From positions 21,552,501 through 21,616,500 of the forward strand of contig NC_079886.1 of the NCBI RefSeq assembly GCF_029227915.1: a stretch of DNA of 64,000 bases, in the 5' to 3' direction. This DNA comes from Hydractinia symbiolongicarpus (lineage: Eukaryota > Cnidaria > Hydrozoa > Anthoathecata > Hydractiniidae). The translations under genes were made by a program, and so were the position numbers. Below, one piece after another: positions 23,001 to 38,000 of the stretch. Below the pieces are notes generated by a model. It did no database searches, had not been told where the DNA came from, and was given only the letters and a program-made list of their open reading frames with translations. How positions within the stretch are numbered: position 1 is the stretch's first letter; the number at the start of each line of letters is the position of its first letter.

Positions 23001-26000
23001 TACGTAAATACATGTAAGATGCTTTTTCGAATATTACAATTCGAACATTCGCACTTTCGAACAAATCTCTCGATACCTTGCATTTTAGAACTGTGTCTAG
23101 TGTTATAATGGACTCTGACTTATTGAGCTGCTTTACTATTTAATGCATTGTTAGTGTGTGATCCTTGTCAAATATTCTTAGCAAAAGTTTATAGGATATT
23201 TCACTTGCCGCAGACAGAATAGAAACATTAAATTTTGCAGAATGACAACACTTTTGATCACAGAAACAATTCTAACTTTGATCAGCTCTTTCTCGAGCCA
23301 GAATGGTCGAAAATAAATCAAGTTGACGTTCATTCGGCGAATTTTTTCAAAGCTATTGATTAGATCTTTTGTCGTCAAGAATTACGGCTGCCGAAAACCA
23401 TAAGTAGTTTCTCAAAGATATAATAATAAAGAGAAGGGTAGTTTAGCTACGTTTCCATGATTTTAATTATCTTATTTGTACTTTTGCAAAATATTTGTAC
23501 TTTTGCAAAATATTTGTACTTTTGCAAAATATCAAGTATTCTGGTTTTAGATTCATAAGCGAAATTAAAAACCCTTCGGAATTATATCGCTATGAAATTT
23601 AAGACCCTTGCGGTAGACAGATTACCTTGTTTTTCTCCTTGTTATCTGACATTGTTTTCAAATGTTTTACCAAAAACGTCAACGACTCCAAGTGATACTC
23701 TGGCAAACTCTTCACTACGTTTTTCATAGCGTATAATCGTTCAGTTGGATCAGCTACACGGTTTGCTTGAATCATCTTCATATACAAATCTAAACGCAAA
23801 AGGATAACTTTATAATAATAGTAAAGGGTGAGAACACAGTTTAATCTCGAATAAAGTGGAAAGTACAAAACACATGAAAGTATGAACTGTGTTGTCCAAG
23901 AGCAAGTTTACAAAATTATCCCAGTGTAAAAGATTAAAGTCATGCAAATTTAAGATAAGTATTAAACTGGTGAGTATGGTCTGATAAATTAAATTGAATA
24001 AAACACGTGCAACTTCATTTTTTCGCTCTATTTTGTTGGATATGCTATTTTTTACTTTTTTGTTTAACGCTCAGCTGTCCTATCAATACACATAAGTTCC
24101 AGATAAGCAAGAAAAATAGTTGCGAAATAGGCGAGACAAATAACCAACGTATACACAAAACAAGCGTGGAAACAACTTTCAGATTAATAGGAGAAATACG
24201 ATGGCTCACAATTCGGCACGATGGGATCAGCAATATTTCTTAGAAAGGATTTCAACAAACTACCAACGTTATTCGGGTCTCGCCATTTCTAAAAGTAGAC
24301 AAGAATGTAAATAGCAGCACGAATGTTTTGAAGCATTTCCAGCAAGCGAAGCTTCGTAAAAGAAAGCACTTTAAACCTATTTATATCAGCAGCAGCATAT
24401 ACAAGTAACAAACAAAAGAAAAAACGCTTCTACAATGTGGAAATCGTGTGTATTGAACATTCACAAACAACAAACAGTACTAACATCGTCATCCCAGTCA
24501 ATTTCGTCAGTCTCTTTCGTGTCCAATTCAGTCTTCAGCAATTGCACTGAGGCCACATTACCTGATACCCTACAAAAATAAATAAACATAAATTGGTACA
24601 CCACTTTCTTTAAAATTTTGTTGGCAAGTACAAATAACTGTTGTATTATCATTATTATTAAGTTTACTGTATTTTCAATGACAATGTTCCTTCCTCATCC
24701 ACTGGAAATGTGGAGCAGCAATGAATGGTAAAACACATGGGCTGCCTTAAAATTTCATCGCACTCGATAACGAAAGCTCTACAATGCGATATGCGTTACA
24801 ACGTAAATCGTAACAAATATAACTATTAAAATAATAATTTTGTACCTATATATACCAACGAGATCTTTCCCAATCTCTTCAATTGTTGTGCAGCAATGTT
24901 CCAATAACAACGGTATGTTCTAAACATGAACATTTGATCAATTTAGAATATCAATTCCATAAAACAACATCAACAGCTGCAAGTATAAACTCTCTACCTT
25001 AACATGACGAGCGGGTGGGCAGTTCTGCAGATGAATTCCAAATGTTTTGCCAGCTGCAACCTCTTTAGGTATTCTTGGTGGAACATTGGGACTGCGGCTT
25101 TTCTTGCTTCCTCGCAAACCAAAATGACCTAAACGTTTCCAATTATTTTAGCAAAATCTAAACTTGTGTGTCTAGTCATCACAAAAAATCCGCACAAATG
25201 CTATTCACTACAGTGAATAATAAATTGTATTTTACTGTTCATTCTATGGTACACGTATGAAACAGCTTCTCACCCGCAACTTTTTAAACGTAATTTTTTC
25301 TCGTTAAAAGCAAGAAAAACTTACTTCGTTTGATGGATAATCCTTTTTTATCCTTGCTGATACCATTTTTGTTGCTTGTTGTTGAATTACTAAAAAATGT
25401 TAAAAAATACCAATTTAAACAAAAATAAATTTCGAAACACGTGTACAGGTTAAACTACGTACTGACTACGCAATATGCTTCTTGTAAACGCAACTATTTC
25501 TTCTCCGCAATTTCATTTTCTCGCAAACGTAACTATTTTTTCTCGCAAACGTAACTATTTTTTCTCGCAAACGTAATTTCTTCTCGTAAACACAACTATT
25601 TCTTTTCTTAAACGAAACTACTCCGCGTACGCACAACTGATCCTTCTCGTAAACGCCACAAATCCTCGTAAACTACACCTCGAAAACAACAACTTACTTG
25701 TTATTACTTTCACTTTCTTCTAATTTTTCCTGTTTTATCATGGCGGTAGATTTCATTAAGCTCTAAAAAAATTAAACACATTCAAATTTTTTTGTTCATT
25801 CGTCGACAAATGGAATTGTAAGGAACAAAAAATCTCACTGTTTTACCTCTTTGTCAGGGTTTGCATCTCGAAGTGTATTCACCCAGCTCACCATAGAACC
25901 CGTATCTTCAGCCTGAAACAAGATAACTTACTGTAATGTGAAGTATATATGAGTAAGTTAACATGTTAAACGAGTATGTAAAAGAAAAAAGTTGGAAAGT

Positions 26001-29000
26001 TGCAATAAAATGTTGCATCAAGTACTGAAGATGATTGATGTAAGGTTTACCTGAAACAGGTACTCGTTCCCATGTGAAGTAACCATTCTAAAAACATGCT
26101 TCCGTTTCACGTAGTCATTTGCGATCTCAATGATTGTACTGCGTACAGGGATAGGTTGTATGATATCGTCATCAGCATCGGAGCTTCCTTCTTTGTAACA
26201 AAACAAGCGGTGACCTTTCAAAACTGCATATATCGGTTTCCAGGTACGAGTACTTGCCTTCTAAAAAACGTTTAAGAAGAATCCATATTAAAACAAAAAG
26301 CAATTGGAATCTTAATTCCAAGCCTTCAAAAGAAACTTTAAAGTAAAGTTTTTGTAAATTGTTGATAACAAATTATAAAGAATTTTGATCTGTTACAAAC
26401 TTCAAATACATTTAGCAAATGTTTCCATAATCGCAGATTTGAAGCTCGTTCCAGGCATTCGATTTAAAAAACCCTTATATTCTTGTTTCTCTTAAGTTAT
26501 CATTAAAATCAGTATCAATAATTCCCAGACCATCCAATAAAGTACCGGTTAACATAAAAAAATGAGTACAAAATAACGATACAAACCTTTTTATCAAGCG
26601 AGCGTTCCAGCTTTCTGTTTAGTGGACCTTCTTTTAAAATCTAGAGAAATAGTAAAAGACATTTACCCAGTTATTTTATGGAAACATTAACGTTCACGAT
26701 GGATATTGTACACTATCAATATGTAATTTCTTACTGGCTTCACTTCCGTTTCTCCTGAAGATCTTTGACCAAACAGCTTGTCCTTGGAATTTGTCTGCGA
26801 AGATAAAAAGAAGAAAAGATTACAAACTTTTAATGTCTTTCGCTTACAAGTTGAGCAAAACAAGAGCTAACTTATTCTCAGTTGAATTCATTGTGCATGT
26901 GGTTCAAGAAAATCCTACAGCATTCCCGAGATCATAAAAATAATAACTTTTAAGGCTTTTAAAAACACAGCTTAAAACGTTGTTTCTTCGAATAACATGA
27001 AGACAAAAAATGGTCATCACTTTAAAGTTAATACTTGCTTTAAGCGTATTTGTGATATTCAAAACGTTTCAGCTAAACTAAATTCGCGATTAAAAGGAAT
27101 TTAAAAAAACGTACATTGACATCACTATCTTCATCGTCTGCTTCAGTGTTAGATTCTGCATTTTTCTTGCCAGCCTTTTCAGCTTTTTTAGCTGTGGCCA
27201 TTAAATAGGAAACTCTTCTCCCGTTCCAATTCTCAAGAGCGCTTTCATCACCTGAATCCACATGTGAATCTTCGTCCTCAGAATTTTCAAGGGACGACGA
27301 AATTGAAGTTTTGTGTCCATTACTAAGTAGAGTTCGTTTGCGTTGCGACATGGGACTATTTTTATTGTTTTTTATGCTTCGAATATTCGTAATTCCATCT
27401 TTCCCTCCATTTATGACGATCGTGTTGCTTATTAAGGCGGAAACACCTTTATTCATGTAACACGAGGTTTGACTTTCGACTAAAGTAGCTTGTGAAGTCG
27501 AAGAAGATAAATTAGTGCGCTGTCTTGGGCTTTGTTTTGCATTCTCTTTTTCTGTATTAGTGTTTGTTGTTGTTGTTGTCGTCGTCGTTGTTGTTGTTGT
27601 TGACATGGTTGCTGTTGTTGTTGTTGTCGTTTTTGTTGTTGTTTTTCGTTTATCGACATTACTGTTTGATTTTGTGCTAGGTTCATCTCCCTGAACTTTG
27701 TTTCTACATGAACGAATTTGAAAGTCATCTCTTAACACAAACGTTGCAGATTTCTTTCTGTTCATACTACTTTGAAGCTCTTCGACATTCCCACTTGCAA
27801 ATAACCCAGCAATGTTGCTAACAGCTCCAGGCTTTGACACACCAGCTATAGGTTTCGGTGCCAGCCTGGTGCCAACAGAATAGCCTTTCTTCTGAACCTC
27901 TTTTCTTAAAGCATTTTGAAGCTTGTACGGTTGTACACCACTAGGTAAATCATCATTTTCTTCCTTTGGGCTTTCATTCGAGACTTGTGGTTTACCACTT
28001 ATAAATGAAACACACGGGTCAAAACTTGAAGAGGAAGTTCTCTGCGATGGAGATCCTTTTCCTGACTTTTGTAATGGAGTGATTGAGCCAGAACTGCTTA
28101 AAGAATTCGATCTACTGTTTTTGTTATCTGTTTTAACAACAGGAGTACCAGCGATAAATTGTACGCAGGGTCCTATTTTTTTCTCAGTCGTGTCTTCATT
28201 GTTGTTATTATTTGAATATGCATTTGGTGAATCGAGAGTAACAGATTTTCTTGTGCTTGTTATAGGGACGGACCATTTATTAACGCTTGGTTGATGCATA
28301 CTTAACGAGCCAGAATTGCGAGAGTTGCGACTGTTTTCACTGGTTACTGATGCGCTGTCGTAAACGTATTCTTCAAATACCTAAGACAACCAATAGAAAC
28401 AAAGCAACGTAAAGATGGCTTACGGGCGAGCATTTCAAAAAAAAAAAATATTCGGTGATTACACTTCCAAAAATACAAGGATTATGGCTACATCTCTATA
28501 ACATAATACATGTCCATAAAAAATAACATTTTATAAATAACTTTATCGAATTTCACACTTCATCACAGTGATTCTAAGCAGTATCTTAGAATAATATTCA
28601 CATTTTTTACAAACAAGCTCATCAGATGGAGTTTAATTGAATGACTTACAAGTTGTAGTATATCTTCATTGCGTGGTACAACGCCAACTTTTAAATCTCC
28701 AGTACTAAAAAAAATATATATATCAGTCACTTGAAATTATGTATATATTTTAGAAAAACAACACACCACATTTGTTATTGTGCCTCTATCGTCTCATCAT
28801 AAGAAATGTACATGTCTAGACATTTTTAATCCTTGAATCAGCCAGTGCAAGTGGCAAATTCTACTTCACTTCTCAGACTTTATATGAAAGAGGTGTGCGG
28901 ACATGAAAGTATGGTGACTGTCGTGAACAAAAATAACATCGCACTGGTTGTTTACAAAACAGCTGAATTTTACAAGATATGTTTCCTTAAGACGTGATTA

Positions 29001-32000
29001 AATCGTTCACCATTAATTTCCGTGACATTGGTGTATTTTACAGAAAGTTTTATCGCTCTAGATTTCAACTGTTCCTGCGCAGAACAGACCAGAAATATAA
29101 ACAGATGACAACTACTAAAAAAAAAACAATAAACCAAGATGAAAAAAACACAACTTTTCAAAACTTAAAAGAAAAAAAACCCAGCCTGTCCCTTACATTC
29201 AAACGAGGTGTTTCAACAAACACACATAAGACACTACAATAAGTACTTTCATACTTCTAACTTTATAATATGAAGCCTGATCATTATCCACACACTTTTA
29301 CATATTTTTAAATATTCAAGAAAACAATTGATCAAACCACAGCATAGTAACCACCAGGCAACAACCAAACATCTCAAATTACTTTATATCAAATTATCTT
29401 CATTAAAAATCTGGCTTACAAAAGAATAATACATATTTGCGTTGACAAAATGTGAATATTTAAGATGTTTGATGATGATGTAATAAAAACTGGTTATGTT
29501 AACTTTACACTCGGACATTTTGACATCTTGTACACAAAATACAATTATGATAAAAGCATCAACAAAACAACAAGAATATGTTGAACCAATTAGTAAGCGA
29601 GCCCAAAATAAGAAAATAATCACTACATCTTCTACACAACATTAGTAAGCGAGCCCAAAATAAGAAAATAATCACTACATCTTCTACACAACATTAGTAA
29701 GCGAGCCCAAAATAAGAAAATAATCACTACATCTTCTACACAACATTAGTAAGCGAGCCCAAAATAAGAAAATAATCACTACATCTTCTACACAACATTA
29801 GTAAGCGAGCACAAAATAAGAAAATAATCACTACATCTGCTACACAACATTAGTAAGCGAGCCCAAAATAAGAAAATAATCACTACATCTTCTACACAAC
29901 ATTAGTAAGCGAGCCCAAAATAAGAAAATAATCACTACATCTTCTACACAACATTAGTAAGCGAGCCCAAAATAAGAAAATAATCACTACATCTGCTACA
30001 CAACATTAGTAAGCGAGCCCAAAATAAGAAAATAATCACTACATCTGTTACACAACATTAGTAAGCGAGCACAAAATAAGAAAATAATCACTACATCTTC
30101 TACACAACATTAGTAAGCGAGCCCAAAATAAGAAAATAATCACTACATCTTCTACACAACATTAGTAAGCGAGCACAAAATTACTAGGAAACACAAAATA
30201 TCTGATACAAATCATAATTGTATTCATAATTGGTTGAGATCGATAATGAAGTAATTAACTAATTACATGTTTAAAACTGGCAGTTAATTAGTGAAAGTTA
30301 AAAAACAAATTAAGAAGCCTCTTGAAGAGATATCCAGTTTTATCCATTTCTTATCTACCATCAAAGAAAACTAACATGGCTGCAGAAAGTAGTTCAAATA
30401 TATATAAACTAACATTGTCATAAAAAGAATAAAAAAATTACCCACTTCAATTTGATCAAAACAAAGTACAATAGTCATGCCTCATTTATCTTAAACATTA
30501 TTAAGATATATATACCATTATTTTTAGCTGATCAGAAATGGGACATCCGCTTGTATGAAGTTAGTGCATGCTCTTTATGTGAATGACATTTTAAAGAACG
30601 TTATCTGTGGACATAGACACAAAATATAGTGTTTAGTTTATGTTTACCAGTTAAGACAAAAAAGGTTGGAAAAACTGTCTTAACGCCTTCAAATTTGACA
30701 GTGAAACTTTTTCTCCCTTTATTTTCTTAACATAACCATGTTTTAAACATTTTATTTTAACAAATTCTCGACTTACAATAAATTCAGCCCTGAAAATAAA
30801 CAGACAACATATGTGGATAGAAAACATATATCCAAGCAACATGTGTGGATAGAAAACATATATATCCAAGTAAAGTATGGCGTGTGAATGCTATATGAGA
30901 ATGTTTTGTACTGGTGAAAATAAATATTAGTCTAGCCAAATGGAGATAGCTTAACAATCAATAATATATTCTGACACATTTCTTTCTTGTAGAGATTACC
31001 TATCTTAAAAAAACAATCTCCTTGAATACCACAGTCAGCAATGTTTATATCTCCATGAAGTTGAGTTGTAACAGCTTCACATTCCGATAGGAAAATTCTT
31101 TGATTAAGAAAGTGTGAAATAATTCTAATGCTTTTTGCTTGAACTAATATTAAAAAAATCTCCCTACTGTCTTTACGTCAAATGAAATGATGTCAATTTA
31201 GATTTAAAAGCCACAAGAAAAACATTTCAACAAGAGTAAGACTGTGATGTAGTCATAATTATAAACATACCACAAAGTTTGTTAAAGACAAACTTCCCTT
31301 TGTAAAAATCAGCCTTTGAAAATAATCCATAAACAAACTTTAATATACACAATATTCTCATAATGAATTATGGTAAAATGATTTTACAGAAATTATCAAT
31401 ACATTCTATCAATGGTCTGCACCTTGAGTTAATATTTGTTAGCAGCTCCCCATAGAATATCTTGCTTTGACATTTTGTAAGTTTTGTTTTCTTTTAAAGA
31501 AAGGGTCATCATATTAAGTATTTGAGCATAATTAGTTTATCTGACACTAAGTGTTTTTAATTGCAAAAAACAAAATTAGAGTTGGTCATCTGATAAAAAA
31601 AATATTAATAACTTTTGTAAGATTAAGTAAAAGGTAGGCATGCATTTGGAAAGTAAAACACAGTTAGAAAGACACTGGTTAAAGTAACGGAGAGCTGTCG
31701 AATTGTCCAGCTTAAAAGACACTCCTACGCAATGGTTATATTTTAATACGCAGTTACAAGCTCAAATAACATACCAAAGCTTTTCCACTTATAATGTATC
31801 AGTGACAAAAAAAACCCGATTGAGTGTTATGAAGCTTCAACTACTTATGACACTTCTTTAAATTCATGGGAATATAAGATGCATTTTTAAGTGCTAGAGT
31901 ATTTGACATACACACCTTTCTAATTTCAAAAAATTATAACTTATTTTTTTTAGGAACCATGTATAAACAAAGAAACAAACAAACAAACAAACAAACAAAC

Positions 32001-35000
32001 AAACAAACAAACAAACAAACAAACAAAAAGGATGCCAATGACAGGACCTTTGTGATAATAGTATTTGTATTTCCTGATAGGTATATCCTGTATAAAAATT
32101 TAGAATAGAATAATAATAAATAATAAAAATAAATGATAATAATAATAATAATCATAGCAAAGTAACAATTTAGCAAGCATTGTAAAAAACTCGTTCATAT
32201 TGTGCTTCTTTACAGAGACATTAAAATGCCTAAATAACATACCAAGAACGTTTTACACAGAGAGTGATCAATCAATTGGTTATCATTAAGCCCAAAATAG
32301 CCAACTTGAATGAAATTCTACTTTCAATATGTTGACAATCACAGAGTAAAAAACAAACAAATTAAAAGACATAATGTCGACTACCTGAAGAGGTTCCCAC
32401 TCAGTTTTAAACGTTCATGTGAACTAGTCATCACAAACAAAAGATGGAGACACGACACTTCATAGTTGTAAAAAAAGTTTGACGAATACAAAGTTTGACA
32501 GCTTAATTTAATTTGGTAATAGACGATAGAAAAATAAGAAGAGACAAGTTATATTTTATATTAATAATGAACTCATACAAACACTTTAGGTTTTTTCACT
32601 GCTTAAAGGGATCAAAGATTAAGGGTATTTTGTTTTAGTCCATTTCAACAAATACTTTTATGCTTCATTAAATGTTTCTTTTAACTTTCTTTACAAGGTA
32701 AACAAGCTTAATTAATTTTGTTGAAACCTATTTAATGTTGTAGTAACGCTCTTAACAACACATACAAAATGATTAGCTCTATATTTCCTGATTGAACACG
32801 ATAACTGATATAAATAGAGATGAAACATTTACATAATAGTGTTACAGTCGCCGTTATAAATGTTATACAACAAGAAAAAATTACCTGAACCCATTCAAAT
32901 GTCCACTATCTCTAGCTCTTATCTGATCTCAACCATAATACTAATCAAAATATTAAAACTAACGACCCCCTGTAACAAACAGCAAATACCTGCAACGATC
33001 CAATTCTACTGAGCTTTATCTGAGACTATTAAATTGTTTCTATCCTGTGAGAACAGACAAAGGAACAGATATATACACACAAAAAATAAGAAATATGACA
33101 ATCATGTAACAGAAAGTAAATTAAATATCAATTTCACTTTTCCATTGAAACTAAAAGCCATTTAAGTTGTAATTACATCACAGCATTCATTATTTAAAAT
33201 AAAATTTTAAATATAAATATTGAGCATGGCACAACTCACAACCTATATCAAATGTCATCAAAATGACGTCATCAAAATTTAAATGACGTCATACATAGGC
33301 CATACGTTTTATATTTCACTATTTAAGACAATTAATTCTTTTTTTTTATTCTTTTATATCATATTTATATTGCAAATACACAATGAGTATACATTTAATA
33401 CCAAACCTCCATATTTCTGTTTAGGTAGTTGTCTAATAAACCTCCGTCAAAACATGGGAAAGGGGAAGTGTCTATGTCATTGATCTGGTATTCTTGTAAT
33501 TTCCTGGCTGCAGCAACAAAGTAATTGCAAGGAAACAATGAAGAAATGAAGCTGGAATATCTGGTAAGTACAAGCCTCTCTAAACAATAAGTAGTCAACT
33601 TAACTTTATTTAAGTACCAGGGTGTTAATCCAGGACAGTTCTTCAAATATCATACCCAAAATTACACACATTTTTAGAAAGGTGTGTAATTAAGGCAATC
33701 ACGTGTCATTCAACTTTCTCTTGTACAGATTCTATTATGTTGTGCTTACTCAGCACAACATTAATAAACGCTTACAGATACTATTCTCCCTGTGTTCTTA
33801 TAGAACTTATGTTTATGTCTATCAAGACATTCAGCAGCATAGGATTGAAAAGACAATGAAAAGTAAATATTTACAACAAAAGTTATCGCAAAATGTACAG
33901 GTTGGTTAAAAACTACTCTCTTAGTTATACGAATAGAAATGGTCAAGCGAAATAAAAAGAGACTATGGATAGAGTATATGGATAGAGCTATTTATGAGTG
34001 ATTTGTGAGTTTTACTTTTAAATGAACATGTGTTATAAGATGTTTTTATTCTCTATGTTTTCAGTTTGTCATTAGAGCAGTTTACCGCTAAATGTAAAAA
34101 CGTTTTAGAACCTAGGAAACAGTTCTGTTTATCTATTCCACTATCTTTTACTTTTTCTACACAAAAACAATAAAGCAGGGAAACAAAAACACACTATTAT
34201 CTAATCTAATCATAAATAAAATCTTGTCAAATCTACAGATCAAACAGATCAGACCTGTTATCATACACTAAGGCGTAAAGATATGTGAAGGACATCCCTT
34301 AAGACAATTAGGATTATTTGGAGTGGGATAACAATCACTATAGTAACAGTGCATTGAAAACAAATTCCTTTGAATGTGGTCTGACTGTATAATCTAATAT
34401 AAAGATTGCCATGTTGAGAAACATATATCATTCCACAGTGTATGAAAAACAACACAAAATGTTTACAAACACACAGTTAACACACTGGTTTATTGTGCAT
34501 GAAACAGTAACCTTGCAAAAACTCAGGTGCACCGTAATAATATAAGTAAGGTAAAAAAATATATATAAAGTAAACGAACTCAAAATTCTAGGCCTTCATA
34601 GGTCCTGATGTTGACATTTTCATACTTAAGGCATATTAAAAGGAATATAAAAAAAGCCTTGTCGACATATATCATAGCATATTGACTGCCAGTGTTCACC
34701 AATTTATATTTTTATACCTAACTTTAAATATTAACATCAGGAAACATATTTACAATTCCTTGTACTTTAGGTGTATTCTAGGTACATAAATCTAATTCAT
34801 ATAAAGTTTAACATTTTGTCATACTGTCAGTACCACACAATTATTTTACATGGTATCTTATGTGGGCATGTGTGTTTGCTACTCTCTTGAAAAAAAAGTA
34901 TAGAACAAAAGCATAGGGTGAGAGTGGAGAATTTTCCACACAATTTCCCATCCTACATCGATATAAAAGTAATAAACACTCAACATTATTTAAAAACAAA

Positions 35001-38000
35001 GACATTCAACAATAACAAATAGCCACAAACAAAAGCAAGGTATATGTAGGATAAACTGCGTAAACAAAAAGTCACGTTTAAAGATAGACCAATCACTGTT
35101 CTATAATTGCATTTGTGCTTTTACAGAAGAGTATTTTTTGTTGTTAGTCGTTCTATGCTATTTGTTGCTAGTAAAGCAAAAAATGGGATTTTTCGTCTAC
35201 TGGTGTATTTAAAAATCCAAAATGATGACTTTAGGCTATAGGAAGGCTGCACAGCTATTTTCTAAACCAAAGCTAAAAATTATATATTTTCTCTCCAGAA
35301 TTTGTAAAAATTTGAAAACAGTCTTTTTAAACAGGTGATTCTAATAAAAGTTTATGTATTTGACTTGAAAGTGAGTTTTTATTTAACTTTCTCAGTAAAA
35401 GCCGTTTTTCAATAGTTTATATCTTCACTCGAAAAAGATTATAGGGAACGATTTTGGAATAGTTCTTTCTCAGTTTCCTGTTAACTTGTAGACTTTAATG
35501 ATAAACGGTTTGCAGTCACCTTTTTCAGATTTCCAGATTTCACACAAGACAACTGTTAAACCGAAGAGTTTTCTTGCTTTTTATTGACATACACTTATAA
35601 GGATATTTTATTATTTTTTACACCGTTTCGAACATTCTTCACTTTGTTTTTTAACAGCAAAAACATAACTTGTTCCTCTTGACTAACTAAACAAAAAGTT
35701 CCATAAAAAATTTATTCAAAAAAATAATTGATTACCATACAGTAAACGCTTCCAAGCACCATTTTTAGCATAAACTTAACAGTATAAACCAATCTTATTC
35801 TTGTATTATCAAGTTACATCTACCTATTAAATAGGTTCTTAAAAATGATTAGTCACAGCCAGGGGTAGTTTATTGAAGAGATAAAGAATGGATAATCATG
35901 TATTATTGTGGTAGACAAGCCTCAGAAACAAGGTAACAGTGTAAAATCGAGAACTATTAAGTTCAAAACAAAACCAAAGAAAAAAAACCATAAGACACAA
36001 CAAAAACAACTCAGTTACCATTAAAAATCAGTATGGTTTCTGGGTGTAGTTTTGGTTTAACTGCAAGAAATACAGAAACGGACTGGATACTAGTTGCTAA
36101 TATAAATTATTGCTCTTTGAAATTTTTTTCCACTTCCAATTGGAAGCAAGAGTATAAAAAGTATCAAAATCTTCAAAACCAAAAACACATTTCACATTTT
36201 ATCATCTTGCTTATGACACACTATTTTTAGTATAAAATCATAAGTACATATGTCAATCTAAGCCCTTTCCCAATGTTAAAAATAACAGTAACAGAACTAT
36301 CATCAACAACAACAACAATAATAACAACCAAAGCAACAACAACAATCAAAACAACAAAAAAAAGTTAGCACCTCAAGAATACATGTTTAACTCACTCTTA
36401 TCTTGATAAAAATATTTCTCTAAAGTTAATTGTAAAGAGAAGTTTATATGTGTCATGGTTGGAAGATTATTTTGCAGATTAAGGTTCATTAATCTAAAGT
36501 GCTAAGCTTAATACCAATTTAAATCATTCCTAAAAATACTACAAGACAAAGTTGACATCAAACTTAGTTTATCAAATGCTACCCTTTAACATCAGACAAG
36601 TTGTATTTTCTTGTGACCAGCATAAAAATAACAATGTAACAATGTAAACAAACAAACAAAGATAAAGAAAGAAAGAAAGCAAATTTTATAACGATAAATT
36701 TATAAACAATGACTAACTGATAGCTGATATTCAATAGAGAAGATAACTGATTGTATAGTTAGTTTATCCTGACTTTCCTTCACATGTAGAACTTAGCATT
36801 AAGATGAAAATAATGTACTATTAAGATAGGATTCAATGCAAATTAATACACTGCTGTGAAACATAAGAAAGATATTTCATAACTGATCAAAAGGATTGAA
36901 GGTGCCTAAGTAATGCATAGCACATGACACAAACCATGCTTTATACTTGAGAACATTTTTAAAAACATATATCTGGGGTAGACATTGTTTCATTATATAA
37001 ATTTAAAAATATATAAAAAAAAAAATGGTATAGTAAATGGTATAAAACTTACTCAGCAGTGAGAAGGGTTAAAAAAAACAAAAGTCTGCTGTTGTTTAAC
37101 CTCTTGCTACTTAATTATATTTGTTTACATTATTTCTATAGCTTTCTCTTTTAAAATTAGCCATTTGAAAAAAGCGAATAAAACATGTTTACATTATGAA
37201 AAGGCAATATTTAACTATGTCATGAAAATCTCAAGTGTGTACAGTCCTATTTTATGAAACAACGAAAACATTTTTTGCGTCACAGAGCTAAATTTTTTAA
37301 TCCAAACAAATTAAATTTAAAGAGCATAAAAATGTTACAAAAAAGGATTTTCTGCTAAAAATACATGCATAGAACATGATTTAATACACATAAAAACTGT
37401 GAGCATAAGCTGCTTAAATTCTCACTCCTGCATATACACATGTTATCTTTTCATAAGCTCGTTGAGAAAACATACCAATGCCATACCAATAAATAAATGC
37501 AAGTTGATCTCAATACAATGTGTAACTTAAAAGATCTAATGCATAGATTTATTTTGAATTTTTAATAATTGATGATAAAAATAAAATTAAAATTTCGCTC
37601 AAAATGAACATCCAGTGTCACAGAATTTAATTAAGATTGCGAAAATGTAATAAAATATAATAGTGCTATTCAAATAATATCAATTCCCAGCACTGGGTAA
37701 TGATTTATATACATGACTATGATTTTACCTTATTTTCGAACAAGTCATGCTATTCGCAGCACCTTTGACTTCCATCACTTACTTTGTTTATGTATATAAT
37801 TTTAGCACGATCCTAACTACATAAACCTTATTAGAAGATTAAAAAATATTACAAAATTGTGTCATTTATTGGTTACTAAAGAACTCAAAGACATTGCAGT
37901 ACGTCTTTGGTAGTCGGGCTAGAAGCTAAGCTGAGTATAAAAAAAGTAAATTTCAGAAAAAAGGGGGGAACAAGTGTGTGAATGGCCAAATCTCAAAATG

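Noticed and set aside
29589-30180. Regular array resembling a CRISPR
   Set aside because: Units are contiguous 52-bp tandem copies without unique spacers, in a eukaryotic intron.
30651-30869. Minus frame with KHGYVKKIKGEKVSL, faintly PH-like
   Set aside because: No good splice pair and no conserved PH core; the real PH domain is coded at 26640-25847.
33395-33646. Open minus frame with a CTGCAG acceptor (about 33530) and GTTTGG donor, exon-like, inside the ARHGAP PDZ intron
   Set aside because: The frame that is open needs a preceding exon ending in phase 1, but the upstream PDZ exon ends in phase 2. The PDZ sequence is continuous without it.
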